Source: Alicyclobacillus acidiphilus NBRC 100859 (GTDB lineage Bacteria; Bacillota; Bacilli; Alicyclobacillales; Alicyclobacillaceae). Taken from it: DNA of 64,000 nucleotides. The notes under the pieces were generated by a model. The model was given only the letters and a program-made list of their open reading frames with translations, ran no database searches and was not told the origin of the DNA. The position numbers and the translations under genes were made by a program. Positions 1 to 12,499 of the stretch are shown here, piece after piece (the first letter of the stretch is position 1; the number at the start of each line of letters is the position of its first letter). Location: the NCBI RefSeq assembly GCF_001544355.1, contig NZ_BCQI01000014.1:22050-86049 (forward strand), read 5' to 3'.

Positions 1-2763
1 CGTTTCTTTGATCCGAAGCGGTACGATCTCGCGAACGTGGGTCGTTACAAGATCAATAAGAAGCTTCATCTGAAAAACCGCCTTCTCAACCTTCGGTTGG
101 CTGAGACGCTCGTCGACGCCGATACGGGCGAGATTGTGGCGGAGGCTGGAACGGTCATCGACCGCCGCGTTCTGGATCGGTTGATTCCGCTTCTGAACGG
201 CAACGTAGGTCGCTTCACCGTGCGGGCTACGCGCGACTTGCTTGAGGATGAAGTGGTGCCGTTGCAAATGGTGAAGGTGTTCAGTCCGTCCGAGGACGGT
301 CGGATCCTCCACATCATCAGCAACGGTGAAATTTCGACCGATGTGAAGTACATTACACCGTCGGACATTCTCGGAGCGGTTTCGTACTTCTTCAACCTCC
401 TGCGTGGCGTGGGCACGACGGACGATATCGATCACTTGGGCAACCGCCGTCTGCGTTCTGTGGGCGAGCTGCTGCAGAACCAGTTCCGCATTGGGCTTTC
501 TCGCATGGAGCGCGTGGTTCGCGAGCGGATGTCGATTCAGGACGCGAGCGCCATCACGCCGCAGGCCTTGATCAACATTCGCCCGGTGATTGCGGCTATC
601 AAAGAATTCTTTGGGTCCAGTCAGTTGTCCCAGTTCATGGACCAGACGAATCCGCTCGCCGAACTGACACACAAGCGGCGCCTGTCGGCGTTGGGTCCTG
701 GCGGTTTGACGCGTGAACGGGCTGGATTTGAGGTCCGCGACGTGCACTATTCTCACTACGGGCGCATGTGTCCGATTGAGACGCCGGAAGGTCCGAACAT
801 CGGTTTGATCAACTCGCTGTCGACCTATGCGCGGATCAACGAGTATGGCTTCATCGAGACGCCGTACCGCCGGGTCGATCCGGAGACGGGTGTCGTCACC
901 GACAAGATTGATTATCTGACCGCGGACGAGGAAGAGAATTACGTGATTGCGCAGGCGAACGAGCCTCTCACCGAAGATGGTCGTCTCGCTTCGGAAGAGA
1001 TTACAGTTCGTTCCCGGGAAGACGTCATCAAGGTCTCCCGAGATCGGATCGACTACATGGACGTTTCGCCGAAGCAGGTTGTATCGGTCGCGACCGCGCT
1101 CATTCCGTTCCTGGAGAACGACGATGCCAACCGCGCGTTGATGGGATCGAACATGCAGCGGCAAGCGGTTCCGCTGTTGGTCACCGATTCGCCTTACGTG
1201 GGCACGGGCATGGAACATCAGGCGGCGAAGGATTCTGGTGTGTGCGTCGTTTCCCGGCACAACGGTATCGTGGAACGTGTGACGGCCCGGGAAGTTTGGA
1301 TTCGTCAAGAGGCGGAAGTCGATGGGCAGACCATTCGCGGCGATTTGGCCAAGTACAAATTGATCAAGTTCGCTCGTTCCAACCAAAACACCTGTGTCAA
1401 CCAGCGTCCGATTGTTCGTGAAGGCCAGCGGGTGCGCGTCGGCGATATCCTCGCTGACGGGCCGGCGACGCAGAACGGCGAGCTGGCGTTGGGACGCAAT
1501 GTGCTGGTCGCGTTCATGACCTGGGAAGGTTACAACTACGAAGACGCCATTCTCCTGTCGGAGAAGATGGTGAAAGAAGACGTCTATACGTCGATTCATA
1601 TCGAAGAGTACGAGTTGGAAGCGCGCGACACGAAACTGGGTCCGGAAGAAATTACCCGCGATATTCCAAACGTCGGCGAGGATGCGTTGAAGAACCTCGA
1701 TGAGCGGGGCATCATTCGCATCGGTGCGGAAATTCGCACGGGTGACATCTTGGTCGGCAAGGTAACGCCGAAGGGCGTAACCGAATTGACCGCTGAAGAG
1801 CGGCTGCTCCACGCGATTTTCGGCGAGAAGGCTCGCGAAGTTCGCGACACGTCACTGAGAGTTCCGCACGGCGGCGCGGGGATCGTCGTCGATGTGAAAG
1901 TGTTTATGCGGGAGAATGGCGACGAACTCCCGGCTGGCGTCAACCAATTGGTGCGTGTGTACATCGCTCAGAAACGAAAGATTTCTGAAGGCGATAAGAT
2001 GGCTGGACGCCACGGAAACAAGGGTGTCGTGGCGCGGATCCTGCCGGAAGAAGACATGCCGTTCCTCGAAGACGGAACGCCGGTTGAAATTGTGTTGAAT
2101 CCACTTGGCGTCCCGTCCCGTATGAACATCGGGCAGGTGCTTGAGACGCACCTTGGCATGGCGGCGAAAGTGCTTGGGCTGAAAATGGCTACGCCGGTCT
2201 TCGACGGTGCCCGCTCAGAGGACGTCTTCGAGACGCTCAAAGAAGCGAACCTGCCGGAAGACGGCAAGCAGATTCTCTTCGATGGACGCAGCGGCGAACC
2301 GTTTGAGAACCGCGTGACAGTTGGTTACGTCTACATGCTGAAGCTGCACCACTTGGTCGACGACAAGATCCATGCGCGATCCACAGGGCCGTACTCGTTG
2401 GTCACGCAGCAACCGCTTGGCGGTAAGGCTCAATTCGGCGGGCAGCGCTTCGGCGAGATGGAAGTGTGGGCCTTGGAGGCGTACGGTGCCGCTTATACGC
2501 TGCAGGAAATTCTCACGGTCAAGTCGGACGACGTCGTTGGACGCGTGAAAACCTACGAGGCGATTGTCAAGGGCGAGAATGTGCCGGAACCGGGTGTTCC
2601 AGAGTCGTTTAAAGTCCTCATCAAAGAACTTCAGAGTCTCGGCATGGATGTGAAGATCCTGAGCGGTGACGAGCGCGAGATCGAAATGAAGGAAATCGAC
2701 GAGGAAGACGACGGATCGGAGAAGCTCAACCTGAACCTCGAGTACAACGAAGTCGGAGAATAA
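1..2763 (+). CDS. rpoB: RNA polymerase beta subunit, 5'-truncated by the window edge
   Basis: This is the catalytic beta subunit of RNA polymerase. The frame is open from base 1, so the gene begins outside the window; about 920 codons remain of the roughly 1190 usual in Bacillus, so I infer that about 270 N-terminal residues are missing. The rifampicin-binding region is readable at about 605-720 ([19 protein letters not shown]) with the usual Asp, His, Arg and Ser residues and no obvious resistance change. The glycine-rich, lysine-containing active-site segments near 1990-2035 are intact. It ends in an acidic tail and is followed 39 bases later by rpoC, as in all Firmicutes. Confidence 0.98.
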   Translation, partial: RFFDPKRYDLANVGRYKINKKLHLKNRLLNLRLAETLVDADTGEIVAEAGTVIDRRVLDRLIPLLNGNVGRFTVRATRDLLEDEVVPLQMVKVFSPSEDGRILHIISNGEISTDVKYITPSDILGAVSYFFNLLRGVGTTDDIDHLGNRRLRSVGELLQNQFRIGLSRMERVVRERMSIQDASAITPQALINIRPVIAAIKEFFGSSQLSQFMDQTNPLAELTHKRRLSALGPGGLTRERAGFEVRDVHYSHYGRMCPIETPEGPNIGLINSLSTYARINEYGFIETPYRRVDPETGVVTDKIDYLTADEEENYVIAQANEPLTEDGRLASEEITVRSREDVIKVSRDRIDYMDVSPKQVVSVATALIPFLENDDANRALMGSNMQRQAVPLLVTDSPYVGTGMEHQAAKDSGVCVVSRHNGIVERVTAREVWIRQEAEVDGQTIRGDLAKYKLIKFARSNQNTCVNQRPIVREGQRVRVGDILADGPATQNGELALGRNVLVAFMTWEGYNYEDAILLSEKMVKEDVYTSIHIEEYELEARDTKLGPEEITRDIPNVGEDALKNLDERGIIRIGAEIRTGDILVGKVTPKGVTELTAEERLLHAIFGEKAREVRDTSLRVPHGGAGIVVDVKVFMRENGDELPAGVNQLVRVYIAQKRKISEGDKMAGRHGNKGVVARILPEEDMPFLEDGTPVEIVLNPLGVPSRMNIGQVLETHLGMAAKVLGLKMATPVFDGARSEDVFETLKEANLPEDGKQILFDGRSGEPFENRVTVGYVYMLKLHHLVDDKIHARSTGPYSLVTQQPLGGKAQFGGQRFGEMEVWALEAYGAAYTLQEILTVKSDDVVGRVKTYEAIVKGENVPEPGVPESFKVLIKELQSLGMDVKILSGDEREIEMKEIDEEDDGSEKLNLNLEYNEVGE

Positions 2764-2802
2764 CGCCGTCTCATCCCGCGCTACGATTGGAGGGTGCACG
2801 AT

Positions 2803-5800
2803 TTGCTAGATGTGAACAACTTTGAGTTCATGAAAATCGGGCTCGCGTCACCGGAGAAGATTCGGTCTTGGTCGCACGGTGAGGTCAAGAAGCCCGAGAC
2901 CATCAACTATCGCACGCTTCGTCCGGAAAAAGAAGGCCTGTTCTGTGAAAAGATCTTTGGGCCGACGCGAGATTGGGAATGTCACTGCGGGAAGTACAAG
3001 CGAATCCGCTACAAAGGTGTCGTGTGTGATCGGTGCGGCGTCGAGGTCACGCGGGCGAAGGTTCGCCGCGAACGGATGGGGCACATCGAGCTTGCTGCCC
3101 CGGTTTCGCACATTTGGTACTTCAAGGGTATCCCGAGCCGCATGGGACTTGTCCTGGACATGTCGCCGAGGGCGTTGGAGGAAGTCATTTACTTCGCGTC
3201 GTACGTCGTGACCGATCCTGGGGATACGCCGCTTGAGAAGAAGCAGCTCCTTTCGGAGAAGGAGTATCGCTCCTATCGGGAAAAATACGGTTACGCATTC
3301 CAGGCGGGCATGGGGGCGGAGGCGATCCGTTCGCTGTTGCAGGAGATCGATCTCGATCGCGAGGTCGAAATCCTCCGCGAGGAACTGCGTTCCGCCCAAG
3401 GTCAACGCCGTAACCGCGCCATCAAACGGCTGGAAGTCGTCGAGGCGTTCCGCTTGTCCGGAAATCGTCCGAGTTGGATGATTCTCGAAGCGTTGCCGGT
3501 CATTCCGCCGGATCTCCGGCCGATGGTCCAACTCGATGGCGGTCGCTTTGCGACGTCGGATCTGAACGACCTCTATCGCCGCGTGATCAACCGCAACAAC
3601 CGCTTGAAGCGGCTCTTGGATCTCGGTGCGCCGGACATCATCGTGCAAAACGAGAAGCGGATGCTGCAGGAAGCGGTGGACGCGCTGATCGACAACGGCC
3701 GTCGCGGACGCCCTGTCACGGGACCTGGCAATCGTCCGTTGAAGAGCCTGTCGCACATGCTGAAAGGCAAGCAGGGGCGTTTCCGCCAGAACCTGCTGGG
3801 TAAGCGCGTGGACTACTCGGGTCGTTCCGTGATCGTCGTCGGTCCGGAGCTCCGCATGTACCAATGCGGTCTGCCAAAGGAAATGGCGCTTGAGCTGTTC
3901 AAGCCGTTCGTCATGAAGGAACTCGTGGCCCGCGGACTCGCACACAACATCAAGAGCGCGAAACGCAAGGTGGAACGCGTGTCTGACGAAGTGTGGGATG
4001 TTGTCGAGGACGTGATCAAGCAGCACCCGGTCCTCTTGAACCGTGCGCCAACATTGCACCGGTTGGGCATTCAGGCGTTTGAGCCGACCCTCGTCGAGGG
4101 CCGCGCCATCAAGCTGCACCCGCTGGTCTGTACAGCGTACAACGCCGACTTTGACGGCGACCAGATGGCCGTTCACGTGCCGCTGTCCGCGGAAGCGCAA
4201 GCCGAGGCCCGTTTGCTGATGCTTGCGGCGCACAACATCCTCAATCCGAAGGATGGCAAGCCTGTCGTCACGCCGACGCAGGACATGGTGCTCGGTCCGT
4301 ACTACCTGACCATCGAACGGGAAGGCGCGCCTGGTGAAGGCAATGTCTACTCGTCCATGTCGGAAGTAGAGTATGCGCGACATCAAGGCTTGATTACGCT
4401 GCAATCGCGCATTGTCGTTCCGGCGAGCATATTGAACAAGACCAACTTGACCGAGCGGCAACAGCGGGCGCTGCTCATCACGACGCCTGGCAAGTTGATC
4501 TTCAACAGCATTTTCCCGGAGGATTTCCCGTATCTGCATTCGCCTTCGAAGTCGAATCTGTTGGAAGGTCCGCCGGATGAGACGTTCATCTTTGAAAAGG
4601 GAACGGATCCGAAGGAAGCGATCGCCAAGCGGAAAATACCGAAGGCGGTTATCAAAAAGGATCTCGGCAACATCCTTGGTGAATGTTTCCGCCGCTATGG
4701 CACGACGATGACCGCGGAGATTCTCGATCGCGTCAAGCGTCTCGGGTTCAACTACTCGACGCGCGCGGGTATCACCATCGCAGTGAGCGACATTATCGTT
4801 CCTGAAGAAAAGCATCGCGTCGTCGAAGAAGCAGAAGCGAAGGAGCACAAGCTGCAGCAACAGTACCGTCGCGGTTTGATCACCGAGGAAGAGCAGTACA
4901 TCACGTTCAGTCAGATCTGGTCCGAAGCGAAGGAAAAGATTTCGACGACGTTGATGGACAGCATGGATCAGTTCAACCCGATTTACATGATGGCCACGTC
5001 GGGAGCTCGAGGCAGCAACTCGCAGATCACTCAGTTGGCTGGTATGCGCGGTTTGATGGCGAATCCGTCCGGCGAAATCATTCAGTTGGCCATTAAGTCG
5101 AACTTCCGTGAAGGCCTGTCCGTGTTGGAGTACTTCATCTCCACGCACGGTGCGCGGAAGGGCTTGGCCGATACAGCCTTGCGTACGGCGGACTCAGGAT
5201 ACCTGACACGCCGATTGGTCGACGTCGCGCAGGACACGATTGTGCGCGAGTTTGACTGCGGTACCGACAAGGGCTTGCGCGTCGCCGAAATCCGCGACGG
5301 CCGCGAAGTCATCGAGGATCTGAGCGATCGCCTCGAAGGGCGAATCGCCTTCCAGGATGTGTTCCATCCGGAGACGGGTGAAAAAATCGTCGGCAAGAAC
5401 GAACTCATCGACGCGGAAGCCGCTGACAAGATCGTGGAAGCCGGCATCAAGGAAGTCTATATCCGTTCCGTGCTTACATGCCGCACGCGTCATGGCGTCT
5501 GCATCCAGTGCTACGGGCGAAACCTCGCGACTGGCAAGATGGTCGAGATCGGCGAGGCGGTTGGCATCATCGCGGCTCAGTCCATCGGTGAGCCTGGTAC
5601 GCAGTTGACGATGCGCACCTTCCACACGGGCGGCGTCGCGGGTGACGACATCACGCAAGGTCTGCCGCGCGTTCAGGAGCTCTTCGAGGCGCGCAATCCG
5701 AAGGGCCAAGCGGTGATTGCCGAATTTGACGGCACCATCACGGATATCCGCGAAGGCAAGGATAAGCGCGAGATCGAACTGACTGGCGAGAGCGAGACGA

Positions 5801-6453
5801 AGACGTATCAGATTCCGTACGGTTCGCGTATCCGTGTCTCCATTGGCCAAGTGCTGGAAGCTGGCGAAGAGCTCACGGATGGCTCGGTCGATCCGAAGGA
5901 AATGCTGCGCGTCAAGGGCCTCCAAGGCGTCCAGAACTACCTCCTGCGGGAAGTGCAGAGGGTTTACCGACTGCAGGGTGTGGATATCAACGACAAGCAC
6001 ATCGAGGTCATGGTTCGGCAAATGTTGCGCAAAGTTCGGATTCTCGACGCAGGGGACACCGAATTGCTGCCAGGCACGTATGTCGACCTGTTCGACTACG
6101 AAGCGGCCAACAAGGAAGCCTTGCTTTCCGGTAAAGAACCCGCTGTCGCTCGCCCGGCTCTGCTCGGTATTACGAAAGCGTCGCTCGAAACGGATTCGTT
6201 CTTGTCTGCCGCGTCGTTCCAGGAGACGACTCGCGTGCTGACCGAGGCCGCCATCAAAGGCAAGGTGGATCGACTTCTCGGCTTGAAGGAGAACGTCATC
6301 ATCGGTAAACTGATTCCGGCGGGGACGGGCATGGCCCGCTACCGTCAGGTGTCGTTGGCGACTGACGAAAACGCACCAGATGTCGATACAACCGGCGCGG
6401 AATCGGCAGAGTCAACCGAGTTCGATCGCGAACCGGTTCAGACCGTCGAATAA
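2803..6453 (+). CDS. rpoC: RNA polymerase beta' subunit
   Basis: This is the beta' subunit, 1216 residues, close to the Bacillus length. The N-terminal zinc-binding cysteines (CHCGKY..., CDRCG) lie at about 2983-3042 and the catalytic magnesium loop NADFDGDQM at about 4141-4167. A second cysteine set ([13 protein letters not shown]) near 5479-5516 is the C-terminal zinc site. I chose the TTG at 2803 because GGAGGG ends eight bases before it and the peptide [10 protein letters not shown] matches the family start; a GTG at 2794 overlaps that ribosome binding site. The downstream inverted repeat and promoter begin 16 bases after the stop. Confidence 0.98.
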   Translation: MLDVNNFEFMKIGLASPEKIRSWSHGEVKKPETINYRTLRPEKEGLFCEKIFGPTRDWECHCGKYKRIRYKGVVCDRCGVEVTRAKVRRERMGHIELAAPVSHIWYFKGIPSRMGLVLDMSPRALEEVIYFASYVVTDPGDTPLEKKQLLSEKEYRSYREKYGYAFQAGMGAEAIRSLLQEIDLDREVEILREELRSAQGQRRNRAIKRLEVVEAFRLSGNRPSWMILEALPVIPPDLRPMVQLDGGRFATSDLNDLYRRVINRNNRLKRLLDLGAPDIIVQNEKRMLQEAVDALIDNGRRGRPVTGPGNRPLKSLSHMLKGKQGRFRQNLLGKRVDYSGRSVIVVGPELRMYQCGLPKEMALELFKPFVMKELVARGLAHNIKSAKRKVERVSDEVWDVVEDVIKQHPVLLNRAPTLHRLGIQAFEPTLVEGRAIKLHPLVCTAYNADFDGDQMAVHVPLSAEAQAEARLLMLAAHNILNPKDGKPVVTPTQDMVLGPYYLTIEREGAPGEGNVYSSMSEVEYARHQGLITLQSRIVVPASILNKTNLTERQQRALLITTPGKLIFNSIFPEDFPYLHSPSKSNLLEGPPDETFIFEKGTDPKEAIAKRKIPKAVIKKDLGNILGECFRRYGTTMTAEILDRVKRLGFNYSTRAGITIAVSDIIVPEEKHRVVEEAEAKEHKLQQQYRRGLITEEEQYITFSQIWSEAKEKISTTLMDSMDQFNPIYMMATSGARGSNSQITQLAGMRGLMANPSGEIIQLAIKSNFREGLSVLEYFISTHGARKGLADTALRTADSGYLTRRLVDVAQDTIVREFDCGTDKGLRVAEIRDGREVIEDLSDRLEGRIAFQDVFHPETGEKIVGKNELIDAEAADKIVEAGIKEVYIRSVLTCRTRHGVCIQCYGRNLATGKMVEIGEAVGIIAAQSIGEPGTQLTMRTFHTGGVAGDDITQGLPRVQELFEARNPKGQAVIAEFDGTITDIREGKDKREIELTGESETKTYQIPYGSRIRVSIGQVLEAGEELTDGSVDPKEMLRVKGLQGVQNYLLREVQRVYRLQGVDINDKHIEVMVRQMLRKVRILDAGDTELLPGTYVDLFDYEAANKEALLSGKEPAVARPALLGITKASLETDSFLSAASFQETTRVLTEAAIKGKVDRLLGLKENVIIGKLIPAGTGMARYRQVSLATDENAPDVDTTGAESAESTEFDREPVQTVE

Positions 6454-6469
6454 AATCTGAGTGAGATTT

Positions 6470-6500
6470 GGGCTGTCAGCATCGATTCGGTTGACAGCCC
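6470..6500 (+). terminator. Inverted repeat after rpoC
   Basis: GGGCTGTCA and TGACAGCCC form a perfect nine-base-pair stem with a 13-base loop just after rpoC. No T-run follows, so it would be a weak intrinsic terminator or an RNA-processing hairpin. Its right arm contains the -35 box of the next promoter. Confidence 0.45.
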
Positions 6501-6520
6501 AGAAACCTCGGTGATAGAAT
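6491..6520 (+). promoter_or_regulatory. Sigma-A-type promoter of the str operon
   Basis: TTGACA at 6491-6496 and TAGAAT at 6515-6520 are separated by 18 bases and sit about 50 bases before the L7Ae-like gene. It would start the rplGB-rpsL-rpsG-fusA-tuf transcript independently of rpoBC. Confidence 0.65.
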
Positions 6521-6569
6521 TCCGTAGTGTGCGTCGGCACGATGTTTTCCATCGAGGGAGGATCGTGCG

Positions 6570-6827
6570 GTGTCCATTGACGACATACGCCAAGCGAAAA
6601 AGAAGACCATAGGCACGAACCAAACGCTCAAAGTTCTGAAGCAATCCGGTGAGCGGGTTCTTTGTGTGTACATCGCTCGGGATGCCGAATCACGAGTCAC
6701 TGACCCTGTTATCCACCTTGCCTCGAGACAAGGTATCGAGATTGAATGGGTAGACACGATGAAGCAACTTGGGAAGGCTTGTGGCATAGAGGTTGGGGCA
6801 GCCACTGCGAGTATTGTGGCGGATTAG
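6570..6827 (+). CDS. rplGB: L7Ae-family ribosomal/k-turn-binding protein
   Basis: An 85-residue L7Ae/L30e-family protein, the YbxF/RplGB orthologue found between rpoC and rpsL in Bacillales; the family binds kink-turn RNA. The RNA-contact segment with TNQTLK near residues 15-20 and the C-terminal CGIEVGAATASIV are typical. GAGGGAGG lies eight bases before the GTG start at 6570. The gene opens the str operon transcript and is separated from rpsL by about 127 bases. Confidence 0.9.
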   Translation: MSIDDIRQAKKKTIGTNQTLKVLKQSGERVLCVYIARDAESRVTDPVIHLASRQGIEIEWVDTMKQLGKACGIEVGAATASIVAD

Positions 6828-6954
6828 GGCTGTTTCGGTTTGGTGTGGCGTCTTTGGCTTTTTGTTTGCGAATCGATGAACCACCAGGCTCTGTGGGCTT
6901 GAAAAAATCAGCATCCGTAAACAAAATAGTCACTATTTGAGAGGAGGTGCAGTC

Positions 6955-7374
6955 ATGCCGACAATTAATCAGCTCGTACGCAAGGGTCGCAAGGAAGTGC
7001 TGAAGAAATCGACAGCACCGGCGCTGCAGAAGGGGTACAACAGCCAACAGAAGGCGTTGACCGACCTGCCGTCGCCGCAAAAACGCGGTGTATGCACTCG
7101 TGTGGGGACAATGACCCCGAAAAAGCCGAACTCCGCATTGCGTAAATACGCTCGTGTGCGTTTGACCAACACCATCGAGGTTACCGCGTACATTCCGGGG
7201 ATTGGTCACAACCTGCAAGAACACTCCGTCGTATTGGTTCGCGGCGGTCGTGTAAAGGACTTGCCGGGTGTGCGCTACCACATCGTTCGCGGTGCGTTGG
7301 ATACAGCGGGCGTCAAGGATCGCATGCAAGGACGTTCGAAGTACGGTGCAAAACGTCCGAAGGCGAAATCCTAA
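6955..7374 (+). CDS. rpsL: 30S ribosomal protein S12
   Basis: S12 is part of the decoding centre. The protein is 139 residues. The segment [17 protein letters not shown] keeps the lysine whose substitution gives streptomycin resistance in other bacteria, and GHNLQEHS keeps the second such region, so the sequence looks sensitive-type. The ATG at 6955 has AGGAGGT seven bases upstream; an upstream extension to 6937 would include the ribosome binding site and is rejected. Confidence 0.98.
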   Translation: MPTINQLVRKGRKEVLKKSTAPALQKGYNSQQKALTDLPSPQKRGVCTRVGTMTPKKPNSALRKYARVRLTNTIEVTAYIPGIGHNLQEHSVVLVRGGRVKDLPGVRYHIVRGALDTAGVKDRMQGRSKYGAKRPKAKS

Positions 7375-7427
7375 TTTGAATCGTTGTCACACCGTGAGTG
7401 TGTCGAAAGCAGAAGGGAGGGTGTTCC

Positions 7428-7898
7428 GTGCCACGTAAAGGACCGGTTCCAAAGCGCGACGTGCTTCCAGATCCGATTTACGGAAACAAACTGGTTACGC
7501 GCTTGATCAATAAAGTGATGCTCGACGGTAAGAAAGGTGTTTCGCAACGTATTGTCTACGGTGCGTTTGACATCATTCGGGAACGTTCTGGCAAGGACCC
7601 GATGGAAGTGTTTGAAACCGCGATGCGCAACATCATGCCGGTGTTGGAAGTGAAGGCTCGCCGTGTCGGCGGATCGAACTACCAAGTTCCGGTTGAGGTT
7701 CGCAATGATCGCCGCGTTACGCTGGGTCTGCGTTGGTTGGTCAACTATGCTCGCCTTCGCGGTGAAAAAACGATGGAAGAGAAATTGGCCAACGAATTGC
7801 TGGATGCGGCAAACAACACCGGCGGCGCAGTTCGCAAACGCGAAGACACGCACCGGATGGCTGAAGCCAACAAAGCATTCGCGCACTACCGCTGGTAG
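7428..7898 (+). CDS. rpsG: 30S ribosomal protein S7
   Basis: S7 is the primary 16S rRNA-binding protein that organises the 30S head. It is 156 residues, the normal length, starting at GTG 7428 behind GGGAGGG with the peptide [16 protein letters not shown]. It ends AHYRW, the normal C-terminus of the shorter bacterial S7 type. It lies between rpsL and fusA as in almost all bacteria. Confidence 0.98.
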   Translation: MPRKGPVPKRDVLPDPIYGNKLVTRLINKVMLDGKKGVSQRIVYGAFDIIRERSGKDPMEVFETAMRNIMPVLEVKARRVGGSNYQVPVEVRNDRRVTLGLRWLVNYARLRGEKTMEEKLANELLDAANNTGGAVRKREDTHRMAEANKAFAHYRW

Positions 7899-7930
7899 AA
7901 TCTACTTCGTGTATGGAAGGGGGCGGCAAA

Positions 7931-10006
7931 ATGGCACGCGAATTTCCGCTCGCTCAGACGAGAAACATCGGTATCATCGCGCATATCGATGCGGGTAAAA
8001 CCACGACGACCGAACGCATTCTGTTTTACACCGGCCGTGTTCACAAGATCGGTGAAGTCCACGACGGCGCAGCCACCATGGACTGGATGGTTCAGGAGCA
8101 AGAACGTGGTATCACCATCACGTCTGCAGCGACGACTGCCCAGTGGAAAGGACACCGCATCAACATCATCGACACGCCGGGGCACGTCGACTTTACGGTT
8201 GAAGTCGAACGTTCGCTTCGCGTACTCGATGGTGCGTGCGCTGTCTTTGATGCCAAGGGTGGCGTAGAACCGCAGTCAGAAACGGTGTGGCGGCAAGCCG
8301 ACAAGTACCATGTACCGCGTATTGCCTATGTCAACAAGATGGACATCATTGGTGCCGACTTCCTCGGCTGCGTGGAACAAATGAGGGATCGCCTCGGTGC
8401 CAAGGCTGTGCCGATCCAGTTGCCGATCGGTGCGGAGGACGACTTCCGCGGGATCATCGATCTCGTCGAAATGAAGGCAATCATCTATACGGATGACCTT
8501 GGCACCCGTTCGGAGGACGCAGAAATTCCTGCAGAGCTGAGGGAACTGGCTGAGCAGAAGCGCGCCGAGTTGATTGAGGCGGTCGCCGAGATCGACGAAG
8601 ATTTGATGATGAAGTACCTCGAGGGTGAGGAGTTCACCATTGAGGAAATCAAAGCGGCGTTGCGCCATGGCACATGTACGGTTCAATTGTTCCCAGTCTT
8701 GTGCGGATCGTCGTACCGCAACAAGGGCGTTCAGTTGATGTTGGACGCGGTTGTGGATTATTTGCCGGCGCCGACCGACGTGCCTGCCATCAAGGGTGTC
8801 ACGCCGGACGGTCAGGAAATTGAACGACATTCGTCCGACGAAGAACCGTTCGCGGCGCTTGCGTTCAAGATCATGACGGATCCGTTCGTCGGTAAGCTTG
8901 CTTTCTTCCGCGTGTATTCCGGTGTGTTGGAGAGCGGTTCGTACGTTCTCAACTCCACCAAAGGAAAGCGCGAGCGCATCGGACGTATTCTCCAGATGCA
9001 CGCGAATCACCGGGAAGAAATTTCGCAAGTGTACGCGGGTGATATCGCTGCCGCTGTCGGTCTGAAAGACACGACAACTGGCGATACGCTGTGCGACGAC
9101 AAAAACGTGGTCCTCCTCGAGTCGATGGAGTTTCCGGAACCGGTTATCTCGGTTTCGATTGAGCCAAAGACAAAAGCCGACCAGGACAAGATGGGTATCG
9201 CCTTGTCGAAGTTGGCCGAAGAGGATCCGACGTTCAAGACGTACACAGACCCAGAAACTGGCCAGACCATCATTCAGGGTATGGGCGAGTTGCACTTGGA
9301 AGTCATTGTCGACCGCATGCAACGCGAATTCAAGGTAGAATGCAACGTGGGTATGCCTCAGGTTGCTTACCGCGAAACCATCACGAAGCGGGTCGATCAA
9401 GAAGGCAAGTTCGTACGTCAGTCTGGCGGACGCGGTCAGTATGGTCACGTCAAAGTGATCTTCGAACCGTTGGAACGCGGACAAGGTTTTGTGTTCGAGA
9501 ACAAGATCGTCGGCGGTGTGATTCCGAAGGAATATATCCCTGCTGTCGAAGAAGGCATTCAGGAAGCGATGCGCAATGGCGTGTTGGCGGGCTATCCGCT
9601 CGTGGACGTGAAGGCCAGCCTGTACGACGGTTCGTACCACGATGTCGACTCGTCGGAAATGGCGTTCAAAATCGCTGGATCGATGGCGCTCAAAGCGGGT
9701 GCTGAAAAAGCTGGTCCAGTCTTGCTTGAGCCGGTCATGCGTGTCGAAGTCACGGTGCCGGAAGAGTACATGGGAGACATCCTCGGCGATATCAACTCCC
9801 GCCGTGGACGTGTCGAAGGTATGGACACGCGTAATAACGCAAGCATCGTGCGCGGATATGTTCCGCTGTCAGAGATGTTTGGTTATTCTACTTCGCTTCG
9901 ATCTCGCACCCAGGGCCGCGGGACCTACTCAATGGAACTCGCAGCTTATGAGGAAGTGCCGAAGAACGTTGCTGAAGGAATCATTAAGAAGAGCAAAGGC
10001 GAATAA
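7931..10006 (+). CDS. fusA: Translation elongation factor G
   Basis: EF-G is the GTPase that drives ribosomal translocation; this copy has 691 residues. The P-loop [12 protein letters not shown] is at about residues 19-30, followed by the switch region [11 protein letters not shown], the DTPGHVDF motif and NKMD. Domain IV and V sequences continue to the end (GYSTSLRS...). The ATG at 7931 follows AAGGGGGCGG. The gene is complete and co-directional with rpsG (32-base gap) and tuf (13-base gap). Confidence 0.98.
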   Translation: MAREFPLAQTRNIGIIAHIDAGKTTTTERILFYTGRVHKIGEVHDGAATMDWMVQEQERGITITSAATTAQWKGHRINIIDTPGHVDFTVEVERSLRVLDGACAVFDAKGGVEPQSETVWRQADKYHVPRIAYVNKMDIIGADFLGCVEQMRDRLGAKAVPIQLPIGAEDDFRGIIDLVEMKAIIYTDDLGTRSEDAEIPAELRELAEQKRAELIEAVAEIDEDLMMKYLEGEEFTIEEIKAALRHGTCTVQLFPVLCGSSYRNKGVQLMLDAVVDYLPAPTDVPAIKGVTPDGQEIERHSSDEEPFAALAFKIMTDPFVGKLAFFRVYSGVLESGSYVLNSTKGKRERIGRILQMHANHREEISQVYAGDIAAAVGLKDTTTGDTLCDDKNVVLLESMEFPEPVISVSIEPKTKADQDKMGIALSKLAEEDPTFKTYTDPETGQTIIQGMGELHLEVIVDRMQREFKVECNVGMPQVAYRETITKRVDQEGKFVRQSGGRGQYGHVKVIFEPLERGQGFVFENKIVGGVIPKEYIPAVEEGIQEAMRNGVLAGYPLVDVKASLYDGSYHDVDSSEMAFKIAGSMALKAGAEKAGPVLLEPVMRVEVTVPEEYMGDILGDINSRRGRVEGMDTRNNASIVRGYVPLSEMFGYSTSLRSRTQGRGTYSMELAAYEEVPKNVAEGIIKKSKGE

Positions 10007-10019
10007 GGAGTGATTTCTC

Positions 10020-11207
10020 GTGGCAAAGGCAAAATTTGATCGCAGCAAACCACACGTGAATATCGGTACCATCGGCCACGTCGACCATGGTAAAACGACA
10101 TTGACCGCTGCAATTACGACGGTATTGGCTGCAAAGGGCTTCGCTGACGCCCAAAAGTACGATGATATCGACAAGGCTCCAGAAGAACGTGAACGCGGTA
10201 TTACCATCAACACGGCACACGTTGAGTATCAGACGGAGAAGCGTCACTATGCTCACGTTGACTGCCCGGGTCACGCCGACTACGTGAAGAACATGATCAC
10301 CGGTGCTGCGCAGATGGACGGCGGTATCCTCGTCGTATCCGCTGCAGACGGCCCGATGCCGCAAACCCGCGAGCACATTCTGTTGTCTCGTCAGGTCGGC
10401 GTTCCGTACTTGGTCGTTTTCTTGAACAAGTGCGACATGGTTGACGATGAGGAACTGTTGGAACTGGTCGAGATGGAAGTTCGCGAACTCCTCAGCGAGT
10501 ACGACTTCCCTGGCGACGATATCCCGGTTATCCGCGGATCCGCTTTGCGGGCACTCGAAGGCGATCCGGCGTATGTGGCGAAGATCGAAGAGTTGATGAA
10601 TGCGATTGACGAATACATCCCGACTCCGGAACGCGATACCACGAAGCCTTTCTTGATGCCGGTCGAGGACGTGTTCACCATCACTGGTCGTGGTACGGTT
10701 GCTACCGGTCGTGTGGAACGCGGAACCTTGAAGGTTGGCGACGAAGTCGAGATCGTTGGTCTCCACGAAGAACGCCGCAAGACGGTTGCAACAGGTATCG
10801 AGATGTTCCGCAAGCTGCTTGACTCCGCTGAAGCTGGCGACAACATCGGCGCGTTGCTCCGTGGCGTTGAGCGCAAGGACATCGAGCGCGGCCAAGTTGT
10901 GTGCAAACCGGGCAGCATCAACCCGCACACGCAGTTCACCGCTGAGGTGTACGTGTTGACGAAGGAAGAAGGCGGCCGTCATACTCCGTTCTTTAACGGT
11001 TATCGTCCGCAGTTCTACTTCCGTACCACGGATGTCACGGGTGTAGTTACCCTTCCGGAAGGTACAGAAATGGTTATGCCTGGCGACAACGTCGCGATGA
11101 CGGTTGAACTGATCGCGCCAATCGCCGTTGAAGAAGGCACCCGTTTCTCGATTCGTGAAGGCGGCCGCACGGTCGGCGCTGGCGTTGTTTCCTCCATCTT
11201 GAAGTAA
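10020..11207 (+). CDS. tuf: Translation elongation factor Tu
   Basis: EF-Tu delivers aminoacyl-tRNA to the ribosome. The product is 395 residues, the standard length. GHVDHGKTT (P-loop), DCPGHADY and NKCDM (GTP-binding motifs) are all present, and the C-terminal domain ends in [10 protein letters not shown]. The GTG start at 10020 follows AAGGAG. It closes the str transcript: a strong terminator begins 34 bases after its stop. Confidence 0.98.
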   Translation: MAKAKFDRSKPHVNIGTIGHVDHGKTTLTAAITTVLAAKGFADAQKYDDIDKAPEERERGITINTAHVEYQTEKRHYAHVDCPGHADYVKNMITGAAQMDGGILVVSAADGPMPQTREHILLSRQVGVPYLVVFLNKCDMVDDEELLELVEMEVRELLSEYDFPGDDIPVIRGSALRALEGDPAYVAKIEELMNAIDEYIPTPERDTTKPFLMPVEDVFTITGRGTVATGRVERGTLKVGDEVEIVGLHEERRKTVATGIEMFRKLLDSAEAGDNIGALLRGVERKDIERGQVVCKPGSINPHTQFTAEVYVLTKEEGGRHTPFFNGYRPQFYFRTTDVTGVVTLPEGTEMVMPGDNVAMTVELIAPIAVEEGTRFSIREGGRTVGAGVVSSILK

Positions 11208-11240
11208 GAGAGAGTGAACAGCGTTTTAATTGAAGATATA

Positions 11241-11270
11241 GGGGGCGACTTGGTCGCCCCCTTTCGTTTT
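11241..11270 (+). terminator. Intrinsic terminator of the str operon
   Basis: GGGGGCGAC and GTCGCCCCC form a perfect nine-pair stem with a TTG loop, followed by TTTCGTTTT. It lies directly after tuf and should separate the str and S10 transcripts. Confidence 0.92.
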
Positions 11271-11316
11271 AACGGCGGGTCGGAGAAGTTTAAGCGTGAT
11301 CGGCCAAATCAGGCAC

Positions 11317-11345
11317 TTGCTATCGGGTGGAACGTCTAGTATAAT
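11317..11345 (+). promoter_or_regulatory. Sigma-A-type promoter of the S10 operon
   Basis: TTGCTA at 11317-11322 and TATAAT at 11340-11345 are 17 bases apart. They lie after the tuf terminator and give rpsJ a 5' leader of about 120 bases, which I could not match to a known r-protein leader family. Confidence 0.75.
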
Positions 11346-11474
11346 ATCGAACGTTGGTCTCTGACTGCTATGAAGCGGAAGGTTGCCTATGTGTCCATAA
11401 AGCCATATGGGATACCGATGGGGGAATTTCCGTGGAGTATGTCCACTCAATTGGGCGAAAAGGAGGGAAAACAT

Positions 11475-11783
11475 ATGGCGAAGCAAAAAATTCGAATTCG
11501 ATTAAAGGCGTATGATCATCAGATTTTGGATCAATCCGCTGAGCGGATTGTTGATACGGCGAAGCGTTCTGGCGCGAAAGTGGCAGGACCCATCCCGTTG
11601 CCGACTGATCGGGAAGTGTACACGATCCTTCGTGCTCCACACAAATACAAGGATTCTCGTGAGCAATTCGAGATGCGTACGCATAAGCGGTTGATCGATA
11701 TTCACAATCCAACGCCGCAGACGGTGGATTCTTTGATGCGTCTTGATTTGCCGTCGGGTGTCGACATTGAGATTAAGCTGTAA
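11475..11783 (+). CDS. rpsJ: 30S ribosomal protein S10
   Basis: S10 (NusE) is a 30S head protein and also part of the transcription antitermination complex. The 102-residue product starts [15 protein letters not shown] and ends in the usual VDIEIKL. The ATG at 11475 has AGGAGGG seven bases upstream. An in-frame extension back to 11370 has no ribosome binding site. It is the first gene of the S10-spc-alpha transcript. Confidence 0.97.
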   Translation: MAKQKIRIRLKAYDHQILDQSAERIVDTAKRSGAKVAGPIPLPTDREVYTILRAPHKYKDSREQFEMRTHKRLIDIHNPTPQTVDSLMRLDLPSGVDIEIKL

Positions 11784-11842
11784 AGAATGAATACGGTACA
11801 CCAGGTGCCGTTGTGTTGAATGCGTTCGAGGAGGTGCACATC

Positions 11843-12472
11843 TTGAAGGGGATTCTAGGTCGCAAACTGGGTATGACCCAGGTCTTTACCGAAGACGGCG
11901 TAGTTGTGCCGGTTACGGTAATCGAAGCTGGTCCGTGCGTTGTTCTTCAGAAGCGGGAACAAGCTGTGGATGGCTATGAAGCGATTCAAGTTGGTTTTGC
12001 GGATCAGAAGCCGAACCGCGCGACCAAGGCGGAAGTTGGCCATGCGCAGAAAGCTGGCACGGCGCCGAAGCGGTTTGTTCGTGAATTCCGCGGTGTCAAC
12101 CTTGCTGAGTACGAGGTTGGCCAACAACTGAAAGCTGATGTGTTTTCGGTTGGTGAAGTCGTTGACGTGATTGGTGTTTCCAAAGGTAAGGGTTACGCTG
12201 GTCCGATTAAACGCCACAATCAACATCGCGGGCCGATGGGCCACGGCTCGAAGTACCACCGCGGCGTGGGTTCGTTGGGATCAATCGCCGCGAACCGCAC
12301 ATTCAAGGGCCAAACGATGGCGGGCCGCATGGGTGGCGAACGGGTAACCGTGCAAAACCTTGAGGTTGTTCGTGTGGATGTCGAAAAGAACATCCTTTTG
12401 ATCAAAGGATCCGTTCCTGGGCCGAAGAACTCGTATGTCACAGTTCGTTCTGCCGTGAAGGTTCACCAATAA
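11843..12472 (+). CDS. rplC: 50S ribosomal protein L3
   Basis: L3 is an early-assembly 23S rRNA-binding protein near the peptidyl transferase centre. It is 209 residues, as in Bacillus, beginning [15 protein letters not shown] at the TTG 11843, with GAGGAGGT upstream. The conserved central loop with [17 protein letters not shown], including the glutamine-methylation neighbourhood of the family, is intact. Confidence 0.97.
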   Translation: MKGILGRKLGMTQVFTEDGVVVPVTVIEAGPCVVLQKREQAVDGYEAIQVGFADQKPNRATKAEVGHAQKAGTAPKRFVREFRGVNLAEYEVGQQLKADVFSVGEVVDVIGVSKGKGYAGPIKRHNQHRGPMGHGSKYHRGVGSLGSIAANRTFKGQTMAGRMGGERVTVQNLEVVRVDVEKNILLIKGSVPGPKNSYVTVRSAVKVHQ

Positions 12473-12499
12473 CAGGTCGTATCGAAAGGAGGCAGACGT

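Noticed and set aside
2848..5148. 766-codon open frame on the minus strand across rpoC
   Set aside because: It is the antisense shadow of rpoC, produced by strong codon bias at high GC; there is no ribosome binding site and no recognisable domain.
8276..9640. 454-codon minus-strand frame across fusA
   Set aside because: It lies wholly inside a certain gene and its composition is that of a frame shadow.
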